A stretch of DNA of 24,889 bases, taken from positions 1-24,889 of the forward strand of contig UQQL01000025.1 in NCBI GenBank assembly GCA_900543275.1, in the 5' to 3' direction. The position numbers were made by a program, and so were the translations under genes. Origin of the DNA: an uncultured Collinsella sp. (lineage in GTDB: Bacteria; Actinomycetota; Coriobacteriia; Coriobacteriales; Coriobacteriaceae). Below, piece after piece: positions 1 to 8,073 of this stretch (positions are counted from its first letter, which is position 1; each line of letters begins with the position of its first letter). The notes below the pieces were generated by a model. It was given only the letters and a program-made list of their open reading frames with translations, did not search any database and had not been told where the DNA came from.

Positions 1-2
1 CT

Positions 3-40
3 CGCACGGAGAGCACATTAAGTGCTCTCCGGCTCGTGCG
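3..40. repeat. Long imperfect hairpin at the left edge
   Basis: CGGAGAGCAC (7-16) pairs perfectly with GTGCTCTCCG (22-31) around a 5-nt loop, and an outer 4-bp arm (3-6 with 37-40) can extend it. Neither side shows a T-tract inside the window, so it is not a convincing terminator in either direction as seen. It lies beyond the gyrA terminator and may belong to a neighbouring gene or a dispersed repeat at the contig edge. The rest of 1-103 holds nothing else I can identify. Confidence 0.45.
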
Positions 41-103
41 GAACTCGCGATCGACTTCGCATGCCGCCGGGCAGCCGGGGCCGACGCGAGGTTCAAGATT
101 GTC

Positions 104-136
104 AAAAAAGCGGTCGGCGCGCAGTGCGCCGACCGC
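104..136 (-). terminator. Rho-independent terminator of gyrA
   Basis: A perfect 11-bp GC-rich stem (110-120 with 126-136) closes a 5-nt loop. On the minus strand it is followed by six T residues (109-104). It begins about 40 nt past the gyrA stop codon, the classic layout for an intrinsic terminator ending the gyrB-gyrA transcript. Confidence 0.93.
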
Positions 137-176
137 CGATATATGGGGTCTGATATTTTCTACCAGCTAGGGCCTC

Positions 177-2918
177 TTACTCGTCTAGGAGATCCTCTGG
201 CATGTCGTTGCCGTCGCCTAGGTCGACTGGGGCCTCTTCGGTGTCGGCTGCGGCCTCGGCGCCTTCGCCTTCGGGTTTTTCCTTGGCTGCCGTCATGCGG
301 GCTACGGCGCAGATGCGGTCGTTGTCGTCAACGGTCATCATCTTGACGCCCTGGGTAGCGCGGCCAGTCTGGCTAATCTCATCGGTCTTGACGCGAATGA
401 CCGTCGCGCCCTCCGTCACGATGAACAACTCGTGCTGCGGGCCCACCGTCTTCATGGCCGCGAGGTTGCCCTTACGCTCGGTCATTTGGATGGTGTAGAC
501 GCCCTGGCCGCCGCGATTCTGCTCCGGGTAGTCCGCGACCGGCGTGCGCTTGCCGTAGCCGCGCTCGGTGATGACGAATAGATCGCCGTTGCCGTTAGTG
601 ACTTCCATGCCCAGAACGCTCACGCCGTCCTTCATACCGATACCGCGAACGCCGCTAGTATCGCGGCCGGTGGCGCGCACCTGCTCCTCGGAGAACATGA
701 TCGCCTTGCCCGCGGTGGTGGCCAGGATAATCTTGTCGCCCTCGCGCACGCGGCGCACGTTCAGCAGCGCGTCGTCGTCACGCAGGTTGATAGCGATCAG
801 GCCGTCGCGGCGGCTGCGGTCATATGCGCTCATTACGGTCTTCTTGACCATGCCGCTCTTGGTGGCAAACATCAGGTACTCGTCGGCAGGGAACTCGCGG
901 CAGCTGATGACGCTCGCGATCTTCTCGCCCTCCTCGAAGGGCAGCAGGTTGACGATTGCGGTACCGCGCGCCTGGCGCGTACCCACCGGCAGCTCGTGCA
1001 CCTTCAGGCGATAGACCTTACCCTTGCTCGAGAAGAACAGCACGTACTCGTGCGTGGACGCGATGAACATCTCGTCGATGACGTCGTCCTCTTTGAGGTT
1101 GACGCCCGACACGCCCTTGCCGCCGCGCTTCTGGGCGCGGTAGGCGGCCACCGGGATGCGCTTGACATAGCCGGTGTGGGTGATGGTCACGACCATGTCC
1201 TCATCGGCAATGAGGTCCTCGACGTCCAGGTCCTTCTCGACATGGCTGATCTCGGTGCGGCGCTTATCGCCGAACTTCTTGGAGATCTCGCGCATCTCTT
1301 CCTTAATGACGCCCAGGATCTTCTCCTCGTGCGCCAGCAGGTCCTCGTAGTAGGCGATGGCGCGGCGCAGGCCGTCCAGCTCTTCCTGGATCTTGTCGCG
1401 CTCCAGGCCGGTCAGGCGGCGCAGCTTCATCTCGAGGATGGCCGTGGTCTGCTCGGGCGTAAAGCCAAAGCGCTCGATCAGGCGGCTGCTGGCCTCGGAG
1501 TCGGTCTGCGAGGAGCGGATGATGCTGATGACCTCGTCGATATGGTCAAGGGCCATCAGGTAGCCCTCAAGGATATGCGCGCGGGCCTGGGCCTTCTTAA
1601 GGTCGAAGCGGGTGCGGCGGGTGACGACGTCGACCTGGTGGTCGATGTAGTGCTGCAGCATCTCGCGCAGACTCAGGCATTTGGGAACGCCGTTGACAAG
1701 CGCCAGGTTGTTGGCGCCAAAGGTCGTCTGCAGCGAGGTGTACTTGTACAGGTTGTTGAGCACGACCTGCGGGATGACGCCCTTCTTGAGTTCGATGACC
1801 AGACGGATACCCTTCTGGTTGGACTCATCGCGCATATCCGAGATACCCTCGATGCGCTTGTCGTTGACGAGCTGGGCGATCTTCTCCTGCAGGGTGCCCT
1901 TGTTGACCATGTAGGGAATCTCGGTAAAGACCAGGCGGCTGCGGCCGGTCTTGGTGGACTCCACGTGAGCCTTGGCGCGCACGGTAATGGAGCCACGGCC
2001 GGTCTCGTAGCTCTGCTTAATACCGGCACTGCCCATGATGATAGCGCCGGTGGGGAAGTCCGGACCGGGCATGATCTGCATGAGCTCGTCGACAGTGGCG
2101 TCGGGATTATCGATCAGGTAGCAGGTTGCCTCGATCGCCTCGGTGAGGTTATGCGGGGCGATATTGGTGGCCATGCCGACGGCGATGCCCTGGCTGCCGT
2201 TGACCAGCAGGTTGGGGAAGCGCGCAGGCAGCGCCTGAGGCTCGGCGAGCGATTCGTCGTAGTTGGGCTGCCAGTCGACGGTATCCTTCTGCAAGTCACG
2301 CAGGAGCTCCATGGCGGGCTTTGCCAGGCGGCTCTCGGTGTAACGCATGGCGGCGGCGCCGTCGCCGTCGATGTTGCCGAAGTTACCGTGACCGTCGATG
2401 AGCGGCGTGCGCATGGAGAACCACTGTGCCAGGCGGACCATGGCCTCATAGACCGCGGAGTCACCGTGCGGATGGTACTTACCGATAACTTCGCCGACCG
2501 TCCAGGCCGACTTCTTGTGCGGACGGTTGGGGTAGATGCCGCTCTCGTTCATGGCGTACAGGATGCGACGGTGCACCGGCTTTAAGCCATCGCGCACGTC
2601 CGGCAGGGCGCGGGCGGTGATGACCGACATCGAGTACTCGATGAACGACTGCTTCATCTCGCGGCCGAACTCCGAAATCTGGAGCTGACCACCGTTGATA
2701 TCCTCGCCGGCCGAGGCACCGCGGTCGACTTCGCCAAAGCTCTCCTCGAGCTCGGCGTCGTCGTCCTCTTCCTCATCATCATCGGCATCGGGGTTATAGG
2801 CATCCGGATCGCCGTCCTCGCCCTGCTCAGCGCGGGCAAGCAGGCGCTTCAGATCGTCGGGCATACCAGCGTCGCCGGCCTCGTCCATACCCTCGTTATT
2901 GTTGATATCGTCTGCCAC
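177..2918 (-). CDS. gyrA: DNA gyrase subunit A
   Basis: GyrA breaks and rejoins DNA in the A2B2 gyrase that introduces negative supercoils. The breakage-reunion domain starts near residue 84. The catalytic tyrosine is Y193 in AAAMRYTE (E. coli Y122). The quinolone-resistance region reads GDSAVYE, with S154 and E158 at the E. coli 83 and 87 positions, so no classical resistance change is seen. The C-terminal DNA-wrapping beta-pinwheel contains the GyrA-box variant QKRGGKG. At 913 residues the protein is longer than usual because of an acidic N-terminal extension of about 80 residues, with a shorter acidic tail at the C terminus. The start is GTG, preceded by a strong AGGAGG Shine-Dalgarno. It lies 11 bp after gyrB, clearly co-transcribed, and is followed by an intrinsic terminator. 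Confidence 0.98.
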   Translation of the reverse strand: MADDINNNEGMDEAGDAGMPDDLKRLLARAEQGEDGDPDAYNPDADDDEEEDDDAELEESFGEVDRGASAGEDINGGQLQISEFGREMKQSFIEYSMSVITARALPDVRDGLKPVHRRILYAMNESGIYPNRPHKKSAWTVGEVIGKYHPHGDSAVYEAMVRLAQWFSMRTPLIDGHGNFGNIDGDGAAAMRYTESRLAKPAMELLRDLQKDTVDWQPNYDESLAEPQALPARFPNLLVNGSQGIAVGMATNIAPHNLTEAIEATCYLIDNPDATVDELMQIMPGPDFPTGAIIMGSAGIKQSYETGRGSITVRAKAHVESTKTGRSRLVFTEIPYMVNKGTLQEKIAQLVNDKRIEGISDMRDESNQKGIRLVIELKKGVIPQVVLNNLYKYTSLQTTFGANNLALVNGVPKCLSLREMLQHYIDHQVDVVTRRTRFDLKKAQARAHILEGYLMALDHIDEVISIIRSSQTDSEASSRLIERFGFTPEQTTAILEMKLRRLTGLERDKIQEELDGLRRAIAYYEDLLAHEEKILGVIKEEMREISKKFGDKRRTEISHVEKDLDVEDLIADEDMVVTITHTGYVKRIPVAAYRAQKRGGKGVSGVNLKEDDVIDEMFIASTHEYVLFFSSKGKVYRLKVHELPVGTRQARGTAIVNLLPFEEGEKIASVISCREFPADEYLMFATKSGMVKKTVMSAYDRSRRDGLIAINLRDDDALLNVRRVREGDKIILATTAGKAIMFSEEQVRATGRDTSGVRGIGMKDGVSVLGMEVTNGNGDLFVITERGYGKRTPVADYPEQNRGGQGVYTIQMTERKGNLAAMKTVGPQHELFIVTEGATVIRVKTDEISQTGRATQGVKMMTVDDNDRICAVARMTAAKEKPEGEGAEAAADTEEAPVDLGDGNDMPEDLLDE

Positions 2919-2929
2919 GTTACCTCCTC

Positions 2930-4960
2930 TTAAGCATCAAGGAAACGCGCGTCATGCGCATGTTTTTCGATGTACTCGCGGCGATAGCCGACCTCGGAAC
3001 CCATCAGCTCACGCACGGCGCGGTCCGCCACCACGGCGTCCTCGATCGACACGCGCTGCAGGATGCGGGTCTTGGGGTCCATCGTCGTCGAGGCAAGCTG
3101 CTTGGGGTCCATCTCGCCCAGACCCTTGTAGCGCTGGACGGTATAGCCCTTGCGCTTCTTGGTGATCTTGCCGTCCTTGGCCTTGCCGTCCTCGTCGTCC
3201 TCGTCGGGGTTCAGGCCCAGGCTCTGAATGGTGTCGCGCAGGATCTCGTCTTCGGGCTGGCGGCCGTTGGGATACACGTAGTGGATCTTGTTGCGCACCT
3301 TAATGCCAAAGATAGGCGGGCAGGCAACATAGACGTAGCCGGCATCGATCAGCGGACGCATGTACTTGTAGAAGAACGTCAGCAGCAGGATGCGGATATG
3401 CGCACCATCGACGTCTGCATCGGTCATGATGATGATCTTGTGGTAGCGCGCCTTGGTGATATCGAAGTCGCCGCCGTCGCCGGCACTCGTCGTGACACCG
3501 CAGCCGATCGCGGTAATCAGCGACTGGATGGTGTCGCTCGAGAACGCGCGATGGTCACCAACGCGTTCGACGTTCAGAATCTTGCCGCGCAGGGGCAGAA
3601 TCGCCTGGATGTCTCGGCGACGGCCGTCCTTGGCCGAACCGCCTGCCGAGTCGCCCTCTACGATGAAGAGCTCGGTCAGCTCGGCATCGCGCACTGAGCA
3701 GTCAGCGAGCTTACCGGGCAGGGACGCCGTCTCGAGCAGGCTCTTGCGGCGGGTCGCCTCGCGCGCCTTGCGGGCGGCGTTGCGCGCCTTGCAGGCCTGT
3801 TGCGCCTTCTTGACAATCTCGCGGGCGGGCTTGGGATGCTCCTCCAAGTAATCGGCGAGGCCGTCGGTCACGATCTTGAGCGTGAGCGCGCGCATATAGG
3901 AGCTACCGAGCTTGGCCTTGGTCTGCCCCTCAAACTGCGGATCGGGCAGCTTGACCGAGATAACGGCCGAAAGGCCCTCGCGCACATCGTCGCCGGTCAG
4001 GTTGGCGTCTTTTTCCTTGAGCAGGTTCTGTTTGCGCGCGTAGTCGTTGATCACGCGGGTGAGCGCGGTGCGGAAGCCCTCAAGGTGCATGCCGCCCTCG
4101 GGAGTGTAGATGTCGTTGGCAAACGACATGACGTTCTCGCCGTAGCCGCTATTCCACTGCAGGGAAACCTCGACCTCGCCCATCTTGGCCACGGGAGCGT
4201 CCGGGTCCGATTTGCCCTCGATGTAGATGGGCTCCTTAAAGGCCTCGGGGACGTCCTTGCCCTCGTTGAGGAACTTGACGAAGTCGATGATGCCGCCCTC
4301 GTAGCAAAACTCCTCCACGTGGGGAGTCGCCTCGCGCTCGTCGGTCAGCACGATCTTGAGGTTCTTATTGAGGAACGCTGTCTCCTGCAGACGGTTGTGC
4401 AGCGTATCGAAATCGTAGATGCAGGTCTCGAAGATCTCGTCGTCGGGCCAGAAGGTGACGGTGGTGCCCGTCGAATCCGAGGTGCCCACGACCTCCATCT
4501 TCTTGACGGTCTTGCCGCGCGAGAACTCCATCTCGTAGGTGTTGCCATCGCGACGAACCTGAACGACCACGCGCTTGGACAGTGCGTTGACGACGGAGAT
4601 GCCTACGCCGTGCAGGCCGCCCGAGACCTTATAGGCCGAGTTATCGAACTTACCGCCGGCGTGCAAGATCGTCATGACGACCTCGAGCGTCGGGATCTTT
4701 TTAACAGGGTGCTCGTCGACGGGGATGCCGCGCCCGTTGTCGACGACCGTGATGGAGTTGTCGGCGTGGACCGTCACCTGGATCTCGGTGCAGAAACCGG
4801 CCATGGCCTCGTCGACGGAGTTGTCAACGATCTCCCACACCAGGTGATGCAGACCGCTGGCGCTCGTCGAGCCGATATACATGCCCGGGCGCTTACGAAC
4901 GGCCTCGAGACCTTCGAGAATCTTAATCTCGCCGCCATCGTAATCGTTTTCGTTTGCCAC
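2930..4960 (-). CDS. gyrB: DNA gyrase subunit B
   Basis: GyrB is the ATPase subunit of gyrase. The GHKL fold shows the N-box EIVDNSVDEA (about 43-52), DNGRGIP (75-81) and GGLHGVG (114-120). The TOPRIM domain has EGDSAGGSA (E435) and the metal-binding DADVD (514-518). A short charged insertion lies around 586-605 before RYKGLGEM. The chosen GTG start gives 676 residues. A TTG 18 nt further upstream keeps the frame open, but the AGGAGG that fits the GTG would then lie inside the coding sequence, so the GTG is preferred. An intrinsic terminator separates it from the DciA gene upstream, so gyrBA probably has its own promoter in the roughly 50 bp between. Confidence 0.97.
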   Translation of the reverse strand: MANENDYDGGEIKILEGLEAVRKRPGMYIGSTSASGLHHLVWEIVDNSVDEAMAGFCTEIQVTVHADNSITVVDNGRGIPVDEHPVKKIPTLEVVMTILHAGGKFDNSAYKVSGGLHGVGISVVNALSKRVVVQVRRDGNTYEMEFSRGKTVKKMEVVGTSDSTGTTVTFWPDDEIFETCIYDFDTLHNRLQETAFLNKNLKIVLTDEREATPHVEEFCYEGGIIDFVKFLNEGKDVPEAFKEPIYIEGKSDPDAPVAKMGEVEVSLQWNSGYGENVMSFANDIYTPEGGMHLEGFRTALTRVINDYARKQNLLKEKDANLTGDDVREGLSAVISVKLPDPQFEGQTKAKLGSSYMRALTLKIVTDGLADYLEEHPKPAREIVKKAQQACKARNAARKAREATRRKSLLETASLPGKLADCSVRDAELTELFIVEGDSAGGSAKDGRRRDIQAILPLRGKILNVERVGDHRAFSSDTIQSLITAIGCGVTTSAGDGGDFDITKARYHKIIIMTDADVDGAHIRILLLTFFYKYMRPLIDAGYVYVACPPIFGIKVRNKIHYVYPNGRQPEDEILRDTIQSLGLNPDEDDEDGKAKDGKITKKRKGYTVQRYKGLGEMDPKQLASTTMDPKTRILQRVSIEDAVVADRAVRELMGSEVGYRREYIEKHAHDARFLDA

Positions 4961-4963
4961 ACG

Positions 4964-4971
4964 TCCTCCTT
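4964..4971 (-). promoter_or_regulatory. Shine-Dalgarno that decides the gyrB start
   Basis: The minus strand reads AAGGAGGA about 4 nt before the GTG at 4960. This supports the GTG over the in-frame TTG at 4978, which has no comparable site upstream. Confidence 0.7.
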
Positions 4972-4982
4972 CAGTCAAGAAA

Positions 4983-5011
4983 ATGTGTACAGCCTTACTA
5001 GTTTATCGTAA
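4983..5011 (-). promoter_or_regulatory. Possible gyrBA promoter (weak)
   Basis: Between the upstream terminator and gyrB the minus strand reads TTTACG, 17 nt, TACACA. Each hexamer matches the sigma-70 consensus at about four positions at the ideal spacing. A promoter is expected here because a terminator lies just upstream, but the sequence match is only fair and the exact position is uncertain. Confidence 0.3.
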
Positions 5012-5039
5012 AAAAATACCCTCGGGACCGAGGGTATTT
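5010..5039 (-). terminator. Intrinsic terminator between the DciA gene and gyrB
   Basis: The arms TACCCTCGG and CCGAGGGTA (5017-5025 with 5028-5036; the innermost pair is probably open) form a hairpin with a run of T on the minus strand (5016-5010). A/T pairs extend the stem, so it could work in both directions. It separates the dnaA-dnaN-recF-DciA unit from gyrBA. Confidence 0.88.
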
Positions 5040-5065
5040 GGCTCTACAAGGCCACCAGATGCGAT

Positions 5066-5629
5066 TTAAGGCTCTTTTTTGCTTTGCACGCCCTTGGCCC
5101 ACTCGGCACTGGCTCTCATGGCATTCTCGAGGGCCTCGCGCAGTTTTTGGTCTTCGATGGGCGCCACCTGGCGCTCGATCTCGGTGCACTCGGCCTCACT
5201 TAGGTCGGCGTGCGGGGCCGGCGGGCGCTCGGTCGTCGCCGGGCGCAGGCGCTCCTTGGCGGCGGGCGGCGTGTGACCGGGCGCGGTGGTTTTGAACACC
5301 AGGCCGTCCACATGCGCACCGGCGCGCTCCATGCGCGCACGGATGATCTCGCGCAACAGCGTCATTTCCTGCGTCCACGAGGGCGAGTCGAGATACACCA
5401 GCAGCTCATTGGACTCGGGCAGGTAGCGCAGCCCCGTCACATGCCGTCCCTCGCGCGTGCCCGAGCACACCGCGTTCCATGCGCGATAGACCGCACGCGA
5501 CTCCTCGGCGGCCTCCATCTGCGCACGGCGCTTAGGCGTTGCAGCCGCCAGGATGCGCTGGCGCTCTGCGTTCAAAAATCCACTGAAGGCGACTGTCTCG
5601 CTCTCGCGCTCGTAATTAGCACGTCTCAC
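5066..5629 (-). CDS. dciA: DciA/DUF721-family protein (predicted helicase loader)
   Basis: The position between recF and gyrB and the fold pattern point to DUF721/DciA, the ancestral family of DnaB-helicase operators. The conserved core is around residues 46-100: an invariant-type Trp in RAWNAVCSG, then beta strands with LLVYLDSPSWTQEM, then a helix LLREIIRARM. The 187-residue protein continues with a Pro/Ala-rich linker (about 115-140) and a charged C-terminal helix. The GTG start overlaps the end of recF by 14 bp in another frame, so translation is probably coupled. The product would help load or stimulate the replicative helicase at the nearby origin. The family call is by pattern only. 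The start could lie a little downstream. Confidence 0.8.
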   Translation of the reverse strand: MRRANYERESETVAFSGFLNAERQRILAAATPKRRAQMEAAEESRAVYRAWNAVCSGTREGRHVTGLRYLPESNELLVYLDSPSWTQEMTLLREIIRARMERAGAHVDGLVFKTTAPGHTPPAAKERLRPATTERPPAPHADLSEAECTEIERQVAPIEDQKLREALENAMRASAEWAKGVQSKKEP

Positions 5630-6722
5630 CCATGCTCACCACCTTGGCTCGATCAAGCAGGTCATCGGTAAAGTACCCCAGGTTGGTCGTAGTTATGACC
5701 GTCTGGATATCATCGCCGATCAGCCGCAGGAAAGCGCCGCGACGCTCGCCGTCGAGCTCGCTCATCACGTCGTCCAAAAGCAGCAGCGGGGCGGTGCCCA
5801 GGACATCGCGAGCCACGGCCACCTCGGCCACCTTCCAGGACAGTACCAGCGTGCGCTGCTGTCCTTGGCTGGCAAATGAACGGGCGGAGCGACCCGCCAC
5901 GGTGAACTCGATCTCGTCGCGATGCGGTCCCACCAACGTCACGCCGCGGCGAATTTCCTCGTCGGCATGCTCGTCAAGGGCAGCCAGCATGCGCTCGTAC
6001 GCCCAACCCTTCAGCTCTTCGCGATCCTCGACCTGGGGTAAATCCCCCAGCGTGGACGCATAGGTCACGTTGGCAGCCTCGCCGGACGCCACTTGCCCGT
6101 AGGCAGTGTGCACATGGCCCGCCAGCCGGTCGAGTAGGGCCAACCGGTGCACGAGCAGGGCCGAGCCCGCGCGAGCAATCGAATCGTTCCACGCGCCGAG
6201 CATCTCGCGACAGCACCAGGTCTCCTTGAGCAGGGCGTTACGCTGGGTCACGCAGCGCCCATAGGTGCTCGCAAGATCGGCATAACGCACGCTCAGCTGC
6301 ATGCCAAAGTCATCGAGGGCGGCGCGGCGCACACTGGCGCCTCGCTTAACCATGTCCAGATGGTCGGGGCAAAACAGCACGCTCGGCAGAATCCCGCGCA
6401 CACCGGCGGCAGAGCATCTCTTGCCGTTGCGACTAAACGAGCGCTTACCGTCCTCCGCGCTCAATCCCATATCAAGCACGCGGCCGTCGCCCTCGAGCCT
6501 CAACTCGATCTTGCACGAGCCCACGCCGTCATGGACGAGCTCGGCTGCGGTCGGATGCCTAAACGAGGCGCCGCTCGTCAGCAGCTGCAGCGCCTCTATG
6601 AGATTGGTCTTTCCCGCCGCGTTGGGTCCCGCAAGTATCGTCACGCCCTCGTCCAGGGCAAGGCGATAGCTATCGAAGCTGCGGTAGTGCGCGACGGAAA
6701 GATCGCGGGCGAACATGGTCAT
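5616..6722 (-). CDS. recF: DNA replication and repair protein RecF
   Basis: RecF is an SMC-like ABC ATPase that helps load RecA at gaps with RecO and RecR. The sequence has Walker A GPNAAGKT (32-39), the ABC-type signature FASQGQQRT (about 280) and Walker B LLLLDDVMSELD (313-324). Its 368 residues are normal for the family. It begins 9 bp after dnaN with no clear Shine-Dalgarno, so translation is probably coupled to dnaN. A second ATG two codons later (6716) is an equally plausible start. The end overlaps the DciA gene. Confidence 0.96.
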   Translation of the reverse strand: MTMFARDLSVAHYRSFDSYRLALDEGVTILAGPNAAGKTNLIEALQLLTSGASFRHPTAAELVHDGVGSCKIELRLEGDGRVLDMGLSAEDGKRSFSRNGKRCSAAGVRGILPSVLFCPDHLDMVKRGASVRRAALDDFGMQLSVRYADLASTYGRCVTQRNALLKETWCCREMLGAWNDSIARAGSALLVHRLALLDRLAGHVHTAYGQVASGEAANVTYASTLGDLPQVEDREELKGWAYERMLAALDEHADEEIRRGVTLVGPHRDEIEFTVAGRSARSFASQGQQRTLVLSWKVAEVAVARDVLGTAPLLLLDDVMSELDGERRGAFLRLIGDDIQTVITTTNLGYFTDDLLDRAKVVSMGETC

Positions 6723-6731
6723 GGCGCAGCG

Positions 6732-7835
6732 CTAGATGCGGACCGGCATGACCAGGTACAGGTAGTTGATCTTGTCGTAGGACTTGAAGATGCCCGCCTG
6801 CGAGTAGCTCTTGAGCTCCAGCGTGATCTCCTTCTCCTTGGACAGGGCATTGAGGCAGCCGAAGATGTAGTGGTAGTTGAAGGCGATGGTACCCGACTCG
6901 CCCTCAGCCTCGACATCGATCGTCTCCTGCGCAAGGTCCTGGTCATTGGAAATGGAGGACAGGCCCATCTGCCCGTTCTCGACATCGATCTCGAACTTGA
7001 CGGCGGGGTTGGCGCTCGCGATAACGGCCACGCGCTTGAGGGCGGCGTTAAAGGCGGCGACATCGATCTTGACGCTCGTCACGCACGAATCGGGGATGAG
7101 CTGCTTGTAGTTGGGGTACACGCCCTCGATGCGACGCGACACGTAGGTGGTGTTGCCGGCCTCGAAGACGACCTGGGTGTCGGTAGCCCCGATCATGATG
7201 GTCGCCTGGCTGGCCATGATGTTCAGCGCGTCGTTAAAGGCGTCAGCCGGAACGTTGAGCTCAAAGGAGCCCTCGAGGGTCGAGGTCTCGACCTGCGTAT
7301 CGCACACGGCCAAGCGGAAGGAATCGGTCGCCACCAGGCGTACGGTGTTGTTCTCGACCTTCATGTGCACGCCGCCCAGGATGGGGCGAGCCTTGTCGGT
7401 CGAGGTGACGCGCCACACGCGGCCGACCATTTCGGACAAGACATCGGTCGGCAGCTCCACGGCACTCTCGATGGCATAGGCCGGAAACTCGGGGAAGTCA
7501 TTGGCATCGAGCGTGTTCAGCCTAAAAGAGCTCTTCTCGCAACCAATCAGCACCTGGCGCTCGGACAGCTCAAAGGTGACCGGGGCATCGGGGAGGGTCT
7601 TGGTGATATTGGAGAGCATCTTACAGGGGATAACCATCTCGCCCTCTTCTTCGACATGCGCCGCGATGCGATGACGGATCGAGATAGTGTAGTTAGAGGT
7701 CTGGAATTCCAAGATGCCGTCTTGGGCCTTAACGAGCACGCCCGACAGGATGGGAAGGGTGGATGCCGAAGCGACACCCTTCATAACGACGCCGATGGCT
7801 TGTGTAAGCGAGCTCTGGCTGACGGTGAACTTCAT
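6732..7835 (-). CDS. dnaN: DNA polymerase III beta subunit (sliding clamp)
   Basis: DnaN forms the ring-shaped dimer that tethers polymerase III and other partners to DNA. The 367 residues match the three-domain clamp. The N terminus MKFTVSQSSLTQAI, the central RPILGGVHM and the C-terminal YLVMPVRI are typical, and this C terminus helps form the partner-binding pocket. The ATG has GAAAGG upstream. The 238-bp gap between dnaA and dnaN contains the predicted origin unwinding region, so the dnaN leader and the AT-rich element overlap. Confidence 0.97.
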   Translation of the reverse strand: MKFTVSQSSLTQAIGVVMKGVASASTLPILSGVLVKAQDGILEFQTSNYTISIRHRIAAHVEEEGEMVIPCKMLSNITKTLPDAPVTFELSERQVLIGCEKSSFRLNTLDANDFPEFPAYAIESAVELPTDVLSEMVGRVWRVTSTDKARPILGGVHMKVENNTVRLVATDSFRLAVCDTQVETSTLEGSFELNVPADAFNDALNIMASQATIMIGATDTQVVFEAGNTTYVSRRIEGVYPNYKQLIPDSCVTSVKIDVAAFNAALKRVAVIASANPAVKFEIDVENGQMGLSSISNDQDLAQETIDVEAEGESGTIAFNYHYIFGCLNALSKEKEITLELKSYSQAGIFKSYDKINYLYLVMPVRI

Positions 7836-7850
7836 CTTTTAATACCTTTC

Positions 7851-7882
7851 TATAGATATAAATATCTTAATAATAGTAATAG
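7851..7882. other. AT-rich DNA unwinding element
   Basis: Only 4 of 32 bases here are G or C, in a genome whose neighbouring genes are about 60% GC. The stretch includes the trio array and ends just before the dnaN ribosome binding site. It is the best candidate for the first melted region. Confidence 0.6.
7868..7882 (+). other. DnaA-trio array (five trios)
   Basis: The plus strand reads TAA TAA TAG TAA TAG, five consecutive trinucleotides. Read 3' to 5' they fit the DnaA-trio rule (G/A)A(T/A). They lie 12 nt from the nearest DnaA-box-like site (7895-7903), on the strand and side expected for DnaA filament growth from that box. Confidence 0.65.
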
Positions 7883-8039
7883 CACTGACGAAACTGTTGA
7901 TTACTCCCAAAGACGCAGGTCAGACCCAGAAAGAGAATCGACAGCAACCTGTGTGCAACAGGGGTGGTTTTCCACGTTCAAAACCTGCGCAAAACTTTTC
8001 ATCACCGCGGGTTGGGTTTTAGACACCTTATGCCCGTGG

Positions 8040-8060
8040 TTTCGACAAGTTTTCAACAGG
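8040..8060 (+). promoter_or_regulatory. Tandem DnaA-box-like pair next to dnaA
   Basis: TTTCGACAA and TTTTCAACAGG start 10 bp apart on the plus strand. The same double arrangement recurs at 11245-11265 in the second cluster, with 17 of 21 positions identical. That recurrence suggests a conserved binding element. Confidence 0.55.
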
Positions 8061-8073
8061 TGTCTCTATTTCC

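Larger units (their letters stand above)
7836..8073. other. Predicted oriC core (dnaA-dnaN intergenic)
   Basis: This gap contains several diverged DnaA-box-like 9-mers. They are TGTTGATTA (7895-7903, minus TAATCAACA), TTTTCCACG (7968-7976), TTTTCATCA (7996-8004), and a pair TTTCGACAA (8040-8048) and TTTTCAACA (8050-8058) spaced one helical turn apart. A short inverted repeat CCTGT/ACAGG lies at 7948-7962. Beyond the boxes come a DnaA-trio run and a very AT-rich stretch. Box region, spacer, trios, then AT-rich DNA is the order of the B. subtilis unwinding region, which also lies between dnaA and dnaN. Gene directions diverge around this area, as expected for an origin. Confidence 0.8.

Noticed and set aside
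1..103. Possible tRNA, because of GGTTCAAGATT near 91
   Set aside because: No acceptor stem, anticodon arm or matching T-arm can be formed, and the hairpin at 3-40 does not fit a tRNA.
996..2585. 529-codon open frame opposite gyrA
   Set aside because: It is a shadow of GyrA caused by high-GC third positions. It has no Shine-Dalgarno and no recognisable domain, and it is fully antisense to a core gene.
3800..5011. 403-codon open frame opposite gyrB
   Set aside because: It is the same type of antisense shadow, with composition mirroring GyrB codons.
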